The notes below the pieces were generated by a model. It was not told the DNA's origin. It did not search any database and saw only the letters and a list, made by a program, of their open reading frames with translations. The translations under genes were made by a program, and so were the position numbers. From Bacillota bacterium (GTDB lineage Bacteria > Bacillota > Clostridia > Lachnospirales > Lachnospiraceae), in contig JAEZJV010000054.1 in the NCBI GenBank assembly GCA_023415635.1, positions 48,474-112,473 on the forward strand: a stretch of 64,000 bases of DNA. The letters run 5' to 3'. This document shows positions 8,927 to 17,545 of this stretch, piece by piece (within the stretch, counting starts at the first letter, position 1; each line of letters opens with the position of its first letter).

Positions 8927-10381
8927 ATGGGTAAACAGAATTTGACATTATTAACTGATTTTTATGAGCTCACAATGATGCAGGGCTATTACAATAATAA
9001 GAATAACGAGACCGTAATCTTTGATGTATTCTACCGGGAGAATCCCAGTGGAGGCGGATATGCCATCTGCGCCGGGTTGGAACAGGTAATTGAATATATC
9101 AAAGCACTAAGCTTTTCCCAAGAGGATATTGCATACTTAAGAAGCCTTAATATATTTCAGGAGAGCTTTCTTTCTTATTTAAGAGATTTCCGCTTTACCG
9201 GAGATATTTATGCGATTCCCGAGGGCACCGTTGTATTTCCGATGGAGCCATTGGTAAAGGTCATTGCTCCAATCATGGAAGCTCAGCTAATCGAAACCGC
9301 ATTGCTTAATATCATTAATCATCAGAGTCTCATTGCTACCAAGGCCTCCCGTGTGGTCTATGCCGCTGGAGGGCAGTCAGTAATGGAATTCGGACTCAGA
9401 AGAGCACAGGGTCCGGATGCCGGAACCCTAGGCGCCAGAGCAGCTGTAATCGGCGGTTGTATCGGTACCAGCAACGTCTTATCCGCCAAGCTCTACGATC
9501 TTCCGGCACTTGGAACACATGCTCATAGCTGGATTATGAGCTTTGATGATGAGCTTTCCGCTTTCCGTAAATATGCGGAACTATACCCGCAGAATACCAC
9601 GTTGCTTGTTGATACCTATGATACCCTACGTAGTGGTGTTCCTAACGCCATCAAGGTTTTTGAAGAGCTTCGTGCAGCAAACAGAATGCCTGAGAAATAT
9701 GGCATTCGGCTCGACAGTGGCGACCTTGCCTATCTGTCTAAGAAAGCCCGGAAAATGCTTGATGAAGCAGGCTTTACTGAGGCAAAAATTACAGCCTCCA
9801 GTGATTTAGATGAATATCTTATCGATTCTTTAAAGACCCAGGGTGCTAAAATTGACTCCTGGGGTGTCGGAACCAAGCTGATAACCTCAAGAGACTGCCC
9901 TGCCTTCGGCGGTGTCTATAAGCTTGCTGCCATACAAAGGAACGGACAATTCATACCCAAGATCAAGCTTTCTGAAAATCAATGGAAGATTACCAACCCA
10001 GGCAATAAGAAAATTATACGTATCTATGAAAAAGAAAGTGGCAAGGTCAAGGCAGATCTGATTGCTCTCGCGGATGAGACTTTTTCTGAAAGCGAAAGAC
10101 TCCTGTTGTTCGACCCTCATGCAACCTGGAAGAAGACCTACCTGGAACCTTATACCTATACCATGCGTGATCTGCTGGTTCCGATTTTTCTTGCCGGAAA
10201 ATGCGTCTATACCTCCCCCTCTGTCATGGAGATCAGGGAATACTGCCTAAAAGAGCAGGATTCCTTATGGGATGAGGCAAGGCGATTGATCAATCCTCAT
10301 ATCGTATATGTAGACCTCTCTGTAAAATTATACCGTATGAAGACTGAGCTTTTGGACAGCCTGGTAGAAGGAGTCAACTAG
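8927..10381 (+). CDS. pncB: Nicotinate phosphoribosyltransferase
   Basis: The 484-residue product begins MGKQNLTLLTDFYELTMMQGY, the typical start of the Firmicute NAPRTase branch. EFGLRRAQGPDAG (about residue 160), GTHAHSWIMSF and YGIRLDSGDLAYLSKKARK line the phosphoribosyl and substrate site in this family. The enzyme joins nicotinate and PRPP to form nicotinate mononucleotide in the Preiss-Handler NAD salvage pathway, in the cytoplasm. The ATG at 8927 was preferred over one at 8915 because GGAGG at 8917-8921 lies at the right distance. The small hairpin just before that site may affect translation. Confidence 0.95.
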   Translation: MGKQNLTLLTDFYELTMMQGYYNNKNNETVIFDVFYRENPSGGGYAICAGLEQVIEYIKALSFSQEDIAYLRSLNIFQESFLSYLRDFRFTGDIYAIPEGTVVFPMEPLVKVIAPIMEAQLIETALLNIINHQSLIATKASRVVYAAGGQSVMEFGLRRAQGPDAGTLGARAAVIGGCIGTSNVLSAKLYDLPALGTHAHSWIMSFDDELSAFRKYAELYPQNTTLLVDTYDTLRSGVPNAIKVFEELRAANRMPEKYGIRLDSGDLAYLSKKARKMLDEAGFTEAKITASSDLDEYLIDSLKTQGAKIDSWGVGTKLITSRDCPAFGGVYKLAAIQRNGQFIPKIKLSENQWKITNPGNKKIIRIYEKESGKVKADLIALADETFSESERLLLFDPHATWKKTYLEPYTYTMRDLLVPIFLAGKCVYTSPSVMEIREYCLKEQDSLWDEARRLINPHIVYVDLSVKLYRMKTELLDSLVEGVN

Positions 10382-10523
10382 TACATTTACTTGTTTTGGC
10401 ATAAAAATTACAATTAATCCTACTTCATTTTTATCTATGTTGTGTTATACTATATGTAATAACCCTAGACAAATGAAAAGCAGATCACCCTTCCCGTCCT
10501 AATGTACGAAAGGAGTTATTGTT

Positions 10524-11792
10524 TTGAAGAAAAAGACTCTATTCACTGTAATCTCAACCACAACCGCCATAATTCTTGTGAGCGGAGCCGTAGTTTTACG
10601 GATTGCTCATGTGAGCGGAGATCCCGAAAAAGCTTCGGCTCTTGCATCCGTACCCGGCTTGTCTGATGTGGAAAAGGGATATGGTGACTATACATATATC
10701 CCACCGGTACCTGCAGATCAAACTCCCAAGGAGGATCCCTCCGAGGCTAAAACGGAGCCGGAGGTTACTGAAGAACCCTTTATACCGGCCACAGAGATGG
10801 ATTTAGATCCCACCAGCATAACCGTATTTGTTAATAAAGAATATGCCTTACCAAAGGACTATGTACCGGCAAAATTAGTTACCCCAAATGTCATATTTAA
10901 TCTGATTACATATGACGAGCGCACTTTGATGCGCCCGGAGGCAGCCGATGCCTTGGAGCAGTTATTTGCTGCTGCAAAGAAGGATCGTGTTACTCTGTAC
11001 GGTATCTCAGCATATCGCTCCTATAAACGGCAGACTTCCATATTCAAAAATAACATTGTGAAAAAAGGTAAGACCTATACCCTGCGTTATTCGGCCGTCC
11101 CCGGTACCAGCGAACACCAAACCGGTCTTGCGATAGACGTATCGGCTAAGTCACAAAATTTCAAACTGGATAATACCTTCGCCAACTCTCCCGAGGGCAA
11201 ATGGCTGGAGGCAAATGCTCACCGTTTCGGTTATATCATCCGGTATTCCGAAGGCAATGAGGAAATAACCGGTTATGCCTTTGAACCCTGGCATATCCGC
11301 TATGTCGGTAAAGCTTTGGCCAGTTATCTTTATACCAACCAAATGACTCTGGAGGAGTACTATGATTATACTCCGAGTCCGGATTTTGATTTTGAGGCAA
11401 AATATGCCAGCATTATTAATTATAAACCTCCGACAAAGGTAACTCCGGCTCCTGTTACCGGATCCTCCGTTGTGATCGGTGCTAACGGTGAAATTATCGA
11501 CCAAAGCCTGGACGAGGAATATCCGGATGAGGAATATCCGGATGAGGAATATTCCGACGAAGAACCTGACGACGCAGAGGATACTAAACCTAATCCGACA
11601 AAGGCTCCACAGGAGAAGCCTTCACCATCTTCCGCACCGACAGTTACTCCAAAACCCAAAGCAACAACGGCCCCGACAGTAACACCGACACCGGCTATAG
11701 AATCAACACCGACTGAGGCGTCATCAGTCACGGAAACTCCGGTACCCACAGAAATCCCTGAGCCTACAATTTCGGAAGCTCCTATGGATTAA
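10524..11792 (+). CDS. VanY-family D-alanyl-D-alanine carboxypeptidase (peptidase M15B)
   Basis: The 422-residue product starts at a TTG preceded by AAAGGAG. An N-terminal membrane anchor or signal (about 5-27) leads to a linker rich in Pro, Glu and Thr, then the M15B domain at about 115-275. Zinc ligands and catalytic residues are visible in GTSEHQTGLAIDVSA (His198, Asp205) and FEPWHIRY (Glu254, His257). It should trim the terminal D-Ala from peptidoglycan stem peptides outside the membrane. The C-terminal about 120 residues are an acidic DEEYP repeat followed by a Pro/Thr-rich tail, probably a wall-spanning or extended segment. It may be transcribed with plsC, which follows 74 nt later. Confidence 0.88.
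   Translation: MKKKTLFTVISTTTAIILVSGAVVLRIAHVSGDPEKASALASVPGLSDVEKGYGDYTYIPPVPADQTPKEDPSEAKTEPEVTEEPFIPATEMDLDPTSITVFVNKEYALPKDYVPAKLVTPNVIFNLITYDERTLMRPEAADALEQLFAAAKKDRVTLYGISAYRSYKRQTSIFKNNIVKKGKTYTLRYSAVPGTSEHQTGLAIDVSAKSQNFKLDNTFANSPEGKWLEANAHRFGYIIRYSEGNEEITGYAFEPWHIRYVGKALASYLYTNQMTLEEYYDYTPSPDFDFEAKYASIINYKPPTKVTPAPVTGSSVVIGANGEIIDQSLDEEYPDEEYPDEEYSDEEPDDAEDTKPNPTKAPQEKPSPSSAPTVTPKPKATTAPTVTPTPAIESTPTEASSVTETPVPTEIPEPTISEAPMD
11511..11555 (+). repeat. Three 15-bp direct repeats in the VanY-like gene
   Basis: Units GAyGAGGAATATyCs at 11511-11525, 11526-11540 and 11541-11555 encode DEEYP, DEEYP and DEEYS. They form the acidic part of the C-terminal tail. Confidence 0.85.
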
Positions 11793-11866
11793 TTTTTTCT
11801 TGTAATTTATGAAATCATGTATGAATGATGGATGATAAAACATAATAGATATATGGGAGGATTTTT

Positions 11867-12595
11867 ATGCGTTTAATCCTAGCTGCTTTATTTCTGGTGA
11901 TATTCTTTATTATCAGCATTCCGCTATATTTAATTGAGCTTATCATCGGACGCTTTCATCATCGTGCTATGGTGGCAAGTTCCCAAAAGATAGTTGTAGG
12001 TGCCTTTCGTGTCCTGCTCTTCCTATGCGGAGTAAAGAGGACTGTACTCGGCAGAGATAACATTCCAAAGGAAGAGGCAGTATTATATATATCCAACCAT
12101 CGAAGCTATTTTGATATACCTGTTGCATATAGCTCTGTCTCTACGTTGACAAGCTTTATGGCAAAGAAAGAGATCGGCAGGATTCCTTTCCTGAGCACCT
12201 GGATGAAATTTCTCCAATGTCTTTTCTTAGACCGTGAGGATATTAAGCAGGGTTTGAAGACGGTTCTAAAGGGAATTGAGCTGGTCAAGAATGGCTATTC
12301 CGTATTTATCTCTCCGGAGGGAACCCGTAACCATGGTAAAGAAATGCTTCCCTTCAAGGAAGGCAGCTTCAAAATTGCCGAAAAGACGGGCTGTGCCATT
12401 ATCCCGGTGGCTATCTCCAATTCGGATGAGGTTTTCGAAAACCATATGCCCTGGGTTCGGGCCGCACATGTAGTCATCGAATATGGGAAGCCCATTTACC
12501 CAAAGAAGCTAGATAAAGAACAGCAGAAATTTTTAGGCTCCTATATCCAGGGTATTATACGGGAAATGCTTCAAAGGAATGAAGCTTTAATTTAG
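11867..12595 (+). CDS. plsC: 1-acyl-sn-glycerol-3-phosphate acyltransferase (PlsC family)
   Basis: The 242-residue product has an N-terminal hydrophobic segment (about 3-27). The acyltransferase motif I is NHRSYFD (His78, Asp83), the motif III region is SPEGTRN (about 148-154), and motif IV is IIPVAISNS. It transfers a fatty acyl group to lysophosphatidic acid to give phosphatidic acid at the cytoplasmic face of the membrane. GGGAGG lies 8-9 nt before the ATG. Confidence 0.93.
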   Translation: MRLILAALFLVIFFIISIPLYLIELIIGRFHHRAMVASSQKIVVGAFRVLLFLCGVKRTVLGRDNIPKEEAVLYISNHRSYFDIPVAYSSVSTLTSFMAKKEIGRIPFLSTWMKFLQCLFLDREDIKQGLKTVLKGIELVKNGYSVFISPEGTRNHGKEMLPFKEGSFKIAEKTGCAIIPVAISNSDEVFENHMPWVRAAHVVIEYGKPIYPKKLDKEQQKFLGSYIQGIIREMLQRNEALI

Positions 12596-12726
12596 CCTCA
12601 TATGCCACATTTATTTATACTGAAATTTTCTATTTATTTTTTGCTAAAAAGATGATACAATTATCGTTGCCTTGAGGAATAGAGGGAGCACGTTAAATCG
12701 TAAAATTATGAGGAGGTACATAACCC

Positions 12727-13185
12727 GTGGAAACATTGACCATTGTATTAATAATCGCGGCTGTCGTGGTAATCGGAGTTTTAGTCGCGTTATATTTTGC
12801 AGGTAAAAAGCTACAGAAAAAACAGGAGGAATCCGAAGCCCAGATGCAGTCAGCTGCTCAGACGGTCTCCATCCTCGTGATTGATAAAAAGAAAATGAAA
12901 CTGACAGAGGCCAATCTTCCCAAGATGGTGATTGACTCAACTCCAAAGTATTTGCGACGTTCTAAGGTTCCGATTGTAAAGGCAAAAATCGGTCCGAAGG
13001 TAATGAATTTGGTATGTGATGCTAAAATATATGATCTCGTTCCAGTCAAGAAGGAAGTTAAGGCCGTGCTCAGCGGTATTTATATCATGGATGTAAAGGG
13101 CTTAAGAGGAAACCTTGAACCAAAAAAGGAAAAGAAAAGCCTTACTCAGAAAATCACAGGTATCTTCAAGAAAAAAGAGAAATAG
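12727..13185 (+). CDS. Small membrane-anchored protein of unknown function
   Basis: I do not recognise this 152-residue protein. It starts at a GTG preceded by GAGGAGGT. One N-terminal transmembrane helix (about 5-26) is followed by a short charged stretch. A cytoplasmic-type soluble domain of about 90 residues (SILVIDKKKMKLTEANLPK to KAVLSGIYIMDVKG) and a very basic tail (EPKKEKKSLTQKITGIFKKKEK) come next. The domain reads like a small beta-rich fold. It is followed by a terminator and preceded by a 131-nt gap, so it may be monocistronic. Codon usage looks like its neighbours'. Confidence 0.7.
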   Translation: METLTIVLIIAAVVVIGVLVALYFAGKKLQKKQEESEAQMQSAAQTVSILVIDKKKMKLTEANLPKMVIDSTPKYLRRSKVPIVKAKIGPKVMNLVCDAKIYDLVPVKKEVKAVLSGIYIMDVKGLRGNLEPKKEKKSLTQKITGIFKKKEK

Positions 13186-13188
13186 AAG

Positions 13189-13240
13189 AATCCTCTTACC
13201 TAAACGGCATATGTCATAAAGGTAAGAGGATTTATTTTAT
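13189..13240 (+). terminator. Intrinsic terminator after the small membrane protein gene
   Basis: AATCCTCTTACC and GGTAAGAGGATT form a 12-bp stem starting 3 nt past the stop codon and followed by TATTTTAT. Confidence 0.8.
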
Positions 13241-13259
13241 ATAGAGAGGATGGGTTATT

Positions 13260-14435
13260 ATGAAGAAAAGAAGTCTATTCATTTTGTCTATGATCTGTAT
13301 CCTGTCCATCTGCGCCCTGACCGGCCTTTTGATAATTACATTTGATCAGAAGTTGAGAGAGGACCGGCAGATTGCTACGGATGATAACAGCTTTATTCCA
13401 ACACCCATTCCGGAGCAAGTCGCAGAGGCTACTACGGCTCCAACAATAGCCCCTGCCTATACTCCTACACCCATACCGCAAGGACCGATCGTACTGGGCT
13501 TTGTGGGAGACGTCAATCTGGATGAGGACTCCAATCCGGTAAAGAAATATGATGCGGAGGGTAAAGGAATCTTTGGAGTGTTGTCCAAGGATCTGGTGGA
13601 GGAAATGAATAATGCAGATATTATGATGCTTAATAACGAATTTGCTTACAGTACAAGAGGGATTGAAGAAGAGGATAAATCCTATACGTTTCGGGCTGAT
13701 CCTGGCCGTGTGGATATCCTCAAAGAGATGGGGGCAGATATTGTAAGTCTTGCTAATAACCATGCGCTGGATTTCGGACCGGAAGCTTTGATTGATACCT
13801 TCAGTACATTAGACACTGCAGGTATTGAATATGTGGGAGCCGGAGAGAACATGGCCAGAGCAAAATCACCGATTTATAAAAAGATAGGTGATAAGACCAT
13901 CGCTTATGTAGCTGCCTCCCGTGTCGTCTTCGCTATGGATTGGTATGCGACAGATACCTCTCCGGGTATGGTTGGTACCTACGATCCCGCAGTCATTCTC
14001 GAAGCTATAAAAGAAGCCAGGGAGAACAGCGATTATGTCGTCATCTATGTCCATTGGGGTGTCGAGCAGAAAAACTATCCCGAACAATATCAAAGGACAC
14101 TAGCCAAGAAATACATCGATGCAGGAGCAGATGCAGTGATCGGCTGTCATCCACATGTTATGCAGGGAATTGAATTCTATCAGGGAAAGCCGATTGCATA
14201 CAGTCTCGGCAACTTCTGGTTCAATAAGTCCCACCGGGAGTCCGGAATGCTGAAGCTTTATCTGGATCCGGATGGTACAATACGGGTTCAACTGCTTCCA
14301 GTTATGAACAGTGCCATGACGACCTATCTTCTGACAGATCGAAAGAAAATCAGCAATTACTACCGGTTCATGCAGAAGCTGTCCTTTCATGTAGTGATAG
14401 ACGAGGAAGGCTTTATCAGTGAGGATGCTAAGTAG
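13260..14435 (+). CDS. CapA-family (PgsA-like) metallophosphatase-fold protein
   Basis: The 391-residue product has an N-terminal signal/anchor (about 5-27) and a Pro/Thr linker. The CapA domain shows GFVGDVNLDEDS (about 80), MLNNEFAYSTRG, LANNHALDFGPEALIDT, VIYVHWGVEQ and IGCHPHVMQGIE. This is the Asp/Asn/His metal-site pattern of the poly-gamma-glutamate synthesis CapA/PgsA family. No capB or capC is nearby, so it is more likely an orphan extracellular hydrolase of unknown substrate than part of capsule synthesis. Its 3' end overlaps the convergent ywiB-like gene by 8 bp. Confidence 0.88.
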   Translation: MKKRSLFILSMICILSICALTGLLIITFDQKLREDRQIATDDNSFIPTPIPEQVAEATTAPTIAPAYTPTPIPQGPIVLGFVGDVNLDEDSNPVKKYDAEGKGIFGVLSKDLVEEMNNADIMMLNNEFAYSTRGIEEEDKSYTFRADPGRVDILKEMGADIVSLANNHALDFGPEALIDTFSTLDTAGIEYVGAGENMARAKSPIYKKIGDKTIAYVAASRVVFAMDWYATDTSPGMVGTYDPAVILEAIKEARENSDYVVIYVHWGVEQKNYPEQYQRTLAKKYIDAGADAVIGCHPHVMQGIEFYQGKPIAYSLGNFWFNKSHRESGMLKLYLDPDGTIRVQLLPVMNSAMTTYLLTDRKKISNYYRFMQKLSFHVVIDEEGFISEDAK

Positions 14436-14853
14436 ACGGTTTTGCCTGTAACATAATTACTGTTTTATGCTCAGATAGATGTGCCCCCTCAGAATAAAGA
14501 GTATATTCCAATTTAACCAGCATGGAGCTCTCAGTCTCTTCAATGAAAATCCCGGAGGTTTTTACCTGAAAACACAGATCACCATAGGGTGTCTGATAAA
14601 TCGCTTCTGTATTCTGACTTAGGTCAAAATACATCTGCGAGGATGCAGCACCCTTTTTCGTTATCTCAATACGCTCCGCTGATATTTTTATCATATTCTT
14701 AATAACGGCACCTTCCGCTTCTGCAGGCTCATCATATTGAATATAGTGTTTTTTATGCTGCAGATGATATCTTGCATCTGCCTTAAATATCATTACCAGC
14801 TCATCTGAATCCAACTGCCGTCCTTCTATAGTTACAATTACATCCTTCGTCAT
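14428..14853 (-). CDS. YwiB/DUF1934-family beta-barrel protein
   Basis: The 141-residue product (MTKDVIVTIEGRQLDSDELV) alternates hydrophobic and polar residues throughout, as expected for the lipocalin-like barrel of the DUF1934 family (B. subtilis YwiB). The family function is unknown. NTEAIYQTPYGDLCFQVKT and LEYTLYSEGAHLSEHKTVI fit its conserved core. It is convergent with the capA-like gene and overlaps it by 8 bp, so neither 3' end has room for a terminator between them. Confidence 0.8.
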   Translation of the reverse strand: MTKDVIVTIEGRQLDSDELVMIFKADARYHLQHKKHYIQYDEPAEAEGAVIKNMIKISAERIEITKKGAASSQMYFDLSQNTEAIYQTPYGDLCFQVKTSGIFIEETESSMLVKLEYTLYSEGAHLSEHKTVIMLQAKPST

Positions 14854-15030
14854 TGACTCTCCCTTCCTAACCGGGCTTCCTCCGGTTCTTTCATTTTACT
14901 ACTTGCACCGGGTCTGTTCAAGCAAGAATTAACCTGAAGGGTCCTTGGTATAAAACGTGTATTTTCGGCAAGACTTCTGATAAAGGACCTTACCAAAGGG
15001 TACCCGATTATGAAAGGAACGGAGAGGACA

Positions 15031-15756
15031 ATGAATAAAAGCATATTCCATAGGTATTATGCCTTCAATAAAACAAACATGAGCTTCTTACATAAAATCC
15101 GGAGCAAAGACAAACTATACTCCTTACTGCTGCTCTTACTTCTTCTGATGCTTGGTGCAGGAAATATGGCAATACGGGCGGCAGCGATGCAGGATAAGGC
15201 AATACAGGAAGGTATTGCAGAAGAAATTCTGCGTTTCCATGTCATCGCCAACAGCGACAGTGCCGAGGATCAGGCACTGAAGCTTCTTGTGAAGGACCGG
15301 TTGGTCAGCTATCTGGCTCCCATGATATCGGATTGTACAGATCTCACTGAGGTCAGGGAGATAGCGAAAGCGAAGCTCCCGGAGCTAACCGCTCTTGCCA
15401 ATACCATTCTTTTGACTAAGGGGTATCCCTATCAGGCAACAGCTTCTTTAGAGGACTGCTATTTTCCCCTGAAAAAATACGGCTCTTATACCTTTCCCCC
15501 CGGGTACTACCATGCCCTCAGAGTTAAGCTTGGTAATGCCGAAGGCAGGAACTGGTGGTGTGTCATGTTCCCTCCTCTATGCTTTGTGGACGAGACCTAC
15601 AGCATCGTTGATAAAAAATCCGGAGAAAAGCTATCCAAACTGCTGACGGAAGAGGAGTATGAAGCTCTGATTAACAAGAAAACGCCTGTAAAGGTCCGTT
15701 TAAAGCTATTGGAAACCTTAATAGGATTATTCGGGCACAAAGATAAGACTGCTTAA
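15031..15756 (+). CDS. spoIIR: Stage II sporulation protein R
   Basis: The 241-residue product has a hydrophobic export segment (about 31-50). The SpoIIR domain follows, marked by EEILRFHVIANSDSAEDQAL, VKDRLVSYL, YGSYTFPPGYYHALRVKLG and NWWCVMFPPLC. SpoIIR is made in the forespore under sigmaF and secreted into the intermembrane space, where it triggers SpoIIGA to process pro-sigmaE in the mother cell. The ATG at 15031 is used because GGAGAGG lies just before it; an ATG 21 nt upstream lacks a site. It is a firm indicator that the organism forms endospores. Confidence 0.93.
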   Translation: MNKSIFHRYYAFNKTNMSFLHKIRSKDKLYSLLLLLLLLMLGAGNMAIRAAAMQDKAIQEGIAEEILRFHVIANSDSAEDQALKLLVKDRLVSYLAPMISDCTDLTEVREIAKAKLPELTALANTILLTKGYPYQATASLEDCYFPLKKYGSYTFPPGYYHALRVKLGNAEGRNWWCVMFPPLCFVDETYSIVDKKSGEKLSKLLTEEEYEALINKKTPVKVRLKLLETLIGLFGHKDKTA

Positions 15757-15839
15757 ACATTGTATCAGTGGAACAGATATGATAAAATAATTAATATTCC
15801 GTTTGGAGCATACGATGGTTTTATGGGGGTAACCGATCA

Positions 15840-16706
15840 ATGATTACAGTGAACGCTTATGCAAAAATAAATCTTGGACTGGATGTTTTAAGAAGACGTG
15901 AGGATGGCTATCATGATGTATGCATGATCATGCAGTCTCTGGAATTACACGATGTGATTACCATAAGCCAGGTAGAGGAGCAGGGAGTTTCGATGACCAC
16001 AAATCTTTCCTACCTGCCAAGTAATCAGGACAATCTTGTCCATAAGGCAGCTTCTCTTTTTTTAGAGACCTATGGGTTACATACAGGCTTATCCATCCAT
16101 TTAGAAAAACAGATTCCTGTTGCAGCGGGGCTCGCCGGAGGAAGCTCCGATGCCGCGGCAACCCTGCTGGGTTTAAATCAACTGTTTCATAAAGGTATCC
16201 CGAAGGAGGAGCTCATGAGGCTTGGTTTAAAGATCGGTGCAGATGTCCCCTACTGTATTATGCTGGGTACTGCCCTTTCCGAAGGAATTGGTGAGATACT
16301 AACTCCCCTGCCCCCTATTCCCTCCTGTTCCATACTACTGGTAAAGCCGGATATCAGCGTATCCACCAAATATGTATATGAGAATCTACGTCTGAATGAG
16401 GAAAGCATTCATCCTGACATTCAGGCCATGAGAAATGCATTGGCTGCTTCTGAGCTATACAGTCTGGCGAAATCTATGGATAATATATTGCAGACGGTTA
16501 CCGTAAAGGAGTATCCCATCATCTCAGAGATAAAGGATAAGATGAAGGAGCTGGGTGCACTGAATTCATTGATGAGCGGAAGCGGTCCTACTGTATTCGG
16601 TATTTATCAGAATCGCTCTTTAGCCAAAAAAGCTCTTACTTATTTTAAAATGCACCGGCACTATGGTAAGCAGGTCTTCCTGACCACTCCCTATCGGCCT
16701 AGATAA
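15840..16706 (+). CDS. ispE: 4-diphosphocytidyl-2-C-methyl-D-erythritol kinase
   Basis: The 288-residue GHMP kinase begins MITVNAYAKINLGLDVLRRREDGYHDV. The ATP-binding motif PVAAGLAGGSSDAAA (about 97-111) and the C-terminal LMSGSGPTVFGIY are present. It phosphorylates CDP-methylerythritol in the non-mevalonate isoprenoid pathway, in the cytoplasm. A GGGGGT site precedes the ATG. It lies 83 nt after spoIIR, an association common in clostridia, and may be partly co-transcribed with it. Confidence 0.95.
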   Translation: MITVNAYAKINLGLDVLRRREDGYHDVCMIMQSLELHDVITISQVEEQGVSMTTNLSYLPSNQDNLVHKAASLFLETYGLHTGLSIHLEKQIPVAAGLAGGSSDAAATLLGLNQLFHKGIPKEELMRLGLKIGADVPYCIMLGTALSEGIGEILTPLPPIPSCSILLVKPDISVSTKYVYENLRLNEESIHPDIQAMRNALAASELYSLAKSMDNILQTVTVKEYPIISEIKDKMKELGALNSLMSGSGPTVFGIYQNRSLAKKALTYFKMHRHYGKQVFLTTPYRPR

Positions 16707-16756
16707 GATTATAAATAAAGCCCTGCGAATAGAGATCAGATTATCCAACACTATAT

Positions 16757-16786
16757 AAAAAGGAGATGTTTCGCAACATCTCCTTT
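16757..16786 (-). terminator. Bidirectional terminator between ispE and the 200-aa unknown gene
   Basis: A 10-bp stem AGGAGATGTT/AACATCTCCT with a TCGC loop is flanked by A5 on the left, giving T5 on the minus strand. On the plus strand the T-run is short (TTTCC), so it mainly serves the minus-strand gene. Confidence 0.8.
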
Positions 16787-16808
16787 CCGTTATTTATGGT
16801 AATATTTC

Positions 16809-17411
16809 TTATGCATTTTCACTGTTCCCGTCACGCCAGTCTTCTAATTTCTTGATGGTAGTGTCTATTGTCCGTTGACATATATCCGGGAGGTTACCGC
16901 CCCATGCCTTCTTCGCCTCTCCCAGTCCCTTCTTGACTGCGTCAATCATCAGATTTGCCTTCTCAGGGTCACTGCCGGACAAGGCTTTTGCAAATTCCAC
17001 CAATCTGTCAGAGGTCTGTTCCACACCCCAGTATCCATCCTCTGCGATATCCTTCTGCGCTTGCGCTCTAGTCTCATCATCTACCAAAACTTTGCCTTCT
17101 CGAAGCTGTTTGTAGATATCTGTTTCGTCCGAAAAGGTCTCTCCCTGCTTTAAGAGCAGCTTCTTAACCAGTTCCCTAAGGCCCTGGGTACGTCTGTCAG
17201 CCTCTGCCTTCAGCCGATCCACTGTAATCTGGTCTCTTGTATATGTTTTCTTAGAAACCTCCGTTGCAGGCTCGCTTTTTTCATATACCGCTGCTGATGA
17301 GGTGTTCTCCTGTTTAACCGGGCTTTGCTCTGAGTTTTGACTTGCCTTTGATTTCGATGCTGTGCTGCTTTCGTAGGTCTGACCTACACCTGTTACACCG
17401 TTTACGCTCAT
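16809..17411 (-). CDS. Protein of unknown function, disordered N-terminus and helical C-terminus
   Basis: I do not recognise this 200-residue protein. The first about 60 residues are rich in Ser, Thr, Gln and Lys and look disordered. The rest is predicted helical: TRDQITVDRLKAEADRRTQG, then ISEDGYWGVEQ-like text (IAEDGYWGVEQTSDRLVEFA) and LSGSDPEKANLMIDAVKKGL. A GEAKKAWGGNLPDICQRTID segment is the best-defined motif. There is no signal peptide or membrane segment. The ATG at 17411 has GGAGG upstream. The gene is separated by its own terminator from ispE and lies 137 nt downstream of the SPOCS/LysM gene. Confidence 0.65.
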   Translation of the reverse strand: MSVNGVTGVGQTYESSTASKSKASQNSEQSPVKQENTSSAAVYEKSEPATEVSKKTYTRDQITVDRLKAEADRRTQGLRELVKKLLLKQGETFSDETDIYKQLREGKVLVDDETRAQAQKDIAEDGYWGVEQTSDRLVEFAKALSGSDPEKANLMIDAVKKGLGEAKKAWGGNLPDICQRTIDTTIKKLEDWRDGNSENA

Positions 17412-17545
17412 ATTCTCAATCCTCCGTGATTATTGATAGCAAGAGAATTACTTCTCCTTGGTTTATAGTTCAGCCATCCGTGGCTGTTTTGTGTATAGTA
17501 TATTTCGGCATATTTCATTAAAATGTTTATAGCAGAAGTTAAAAA

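Noticed and set aside
11420..11749. 109-codon frame on the minus strand, Val/Gly/Ser-rich
   Set aside because: It is the antisense reading of the repeat-rich Pro/Thr tail of the VanY-like gene, where stop codons are rare by composition.
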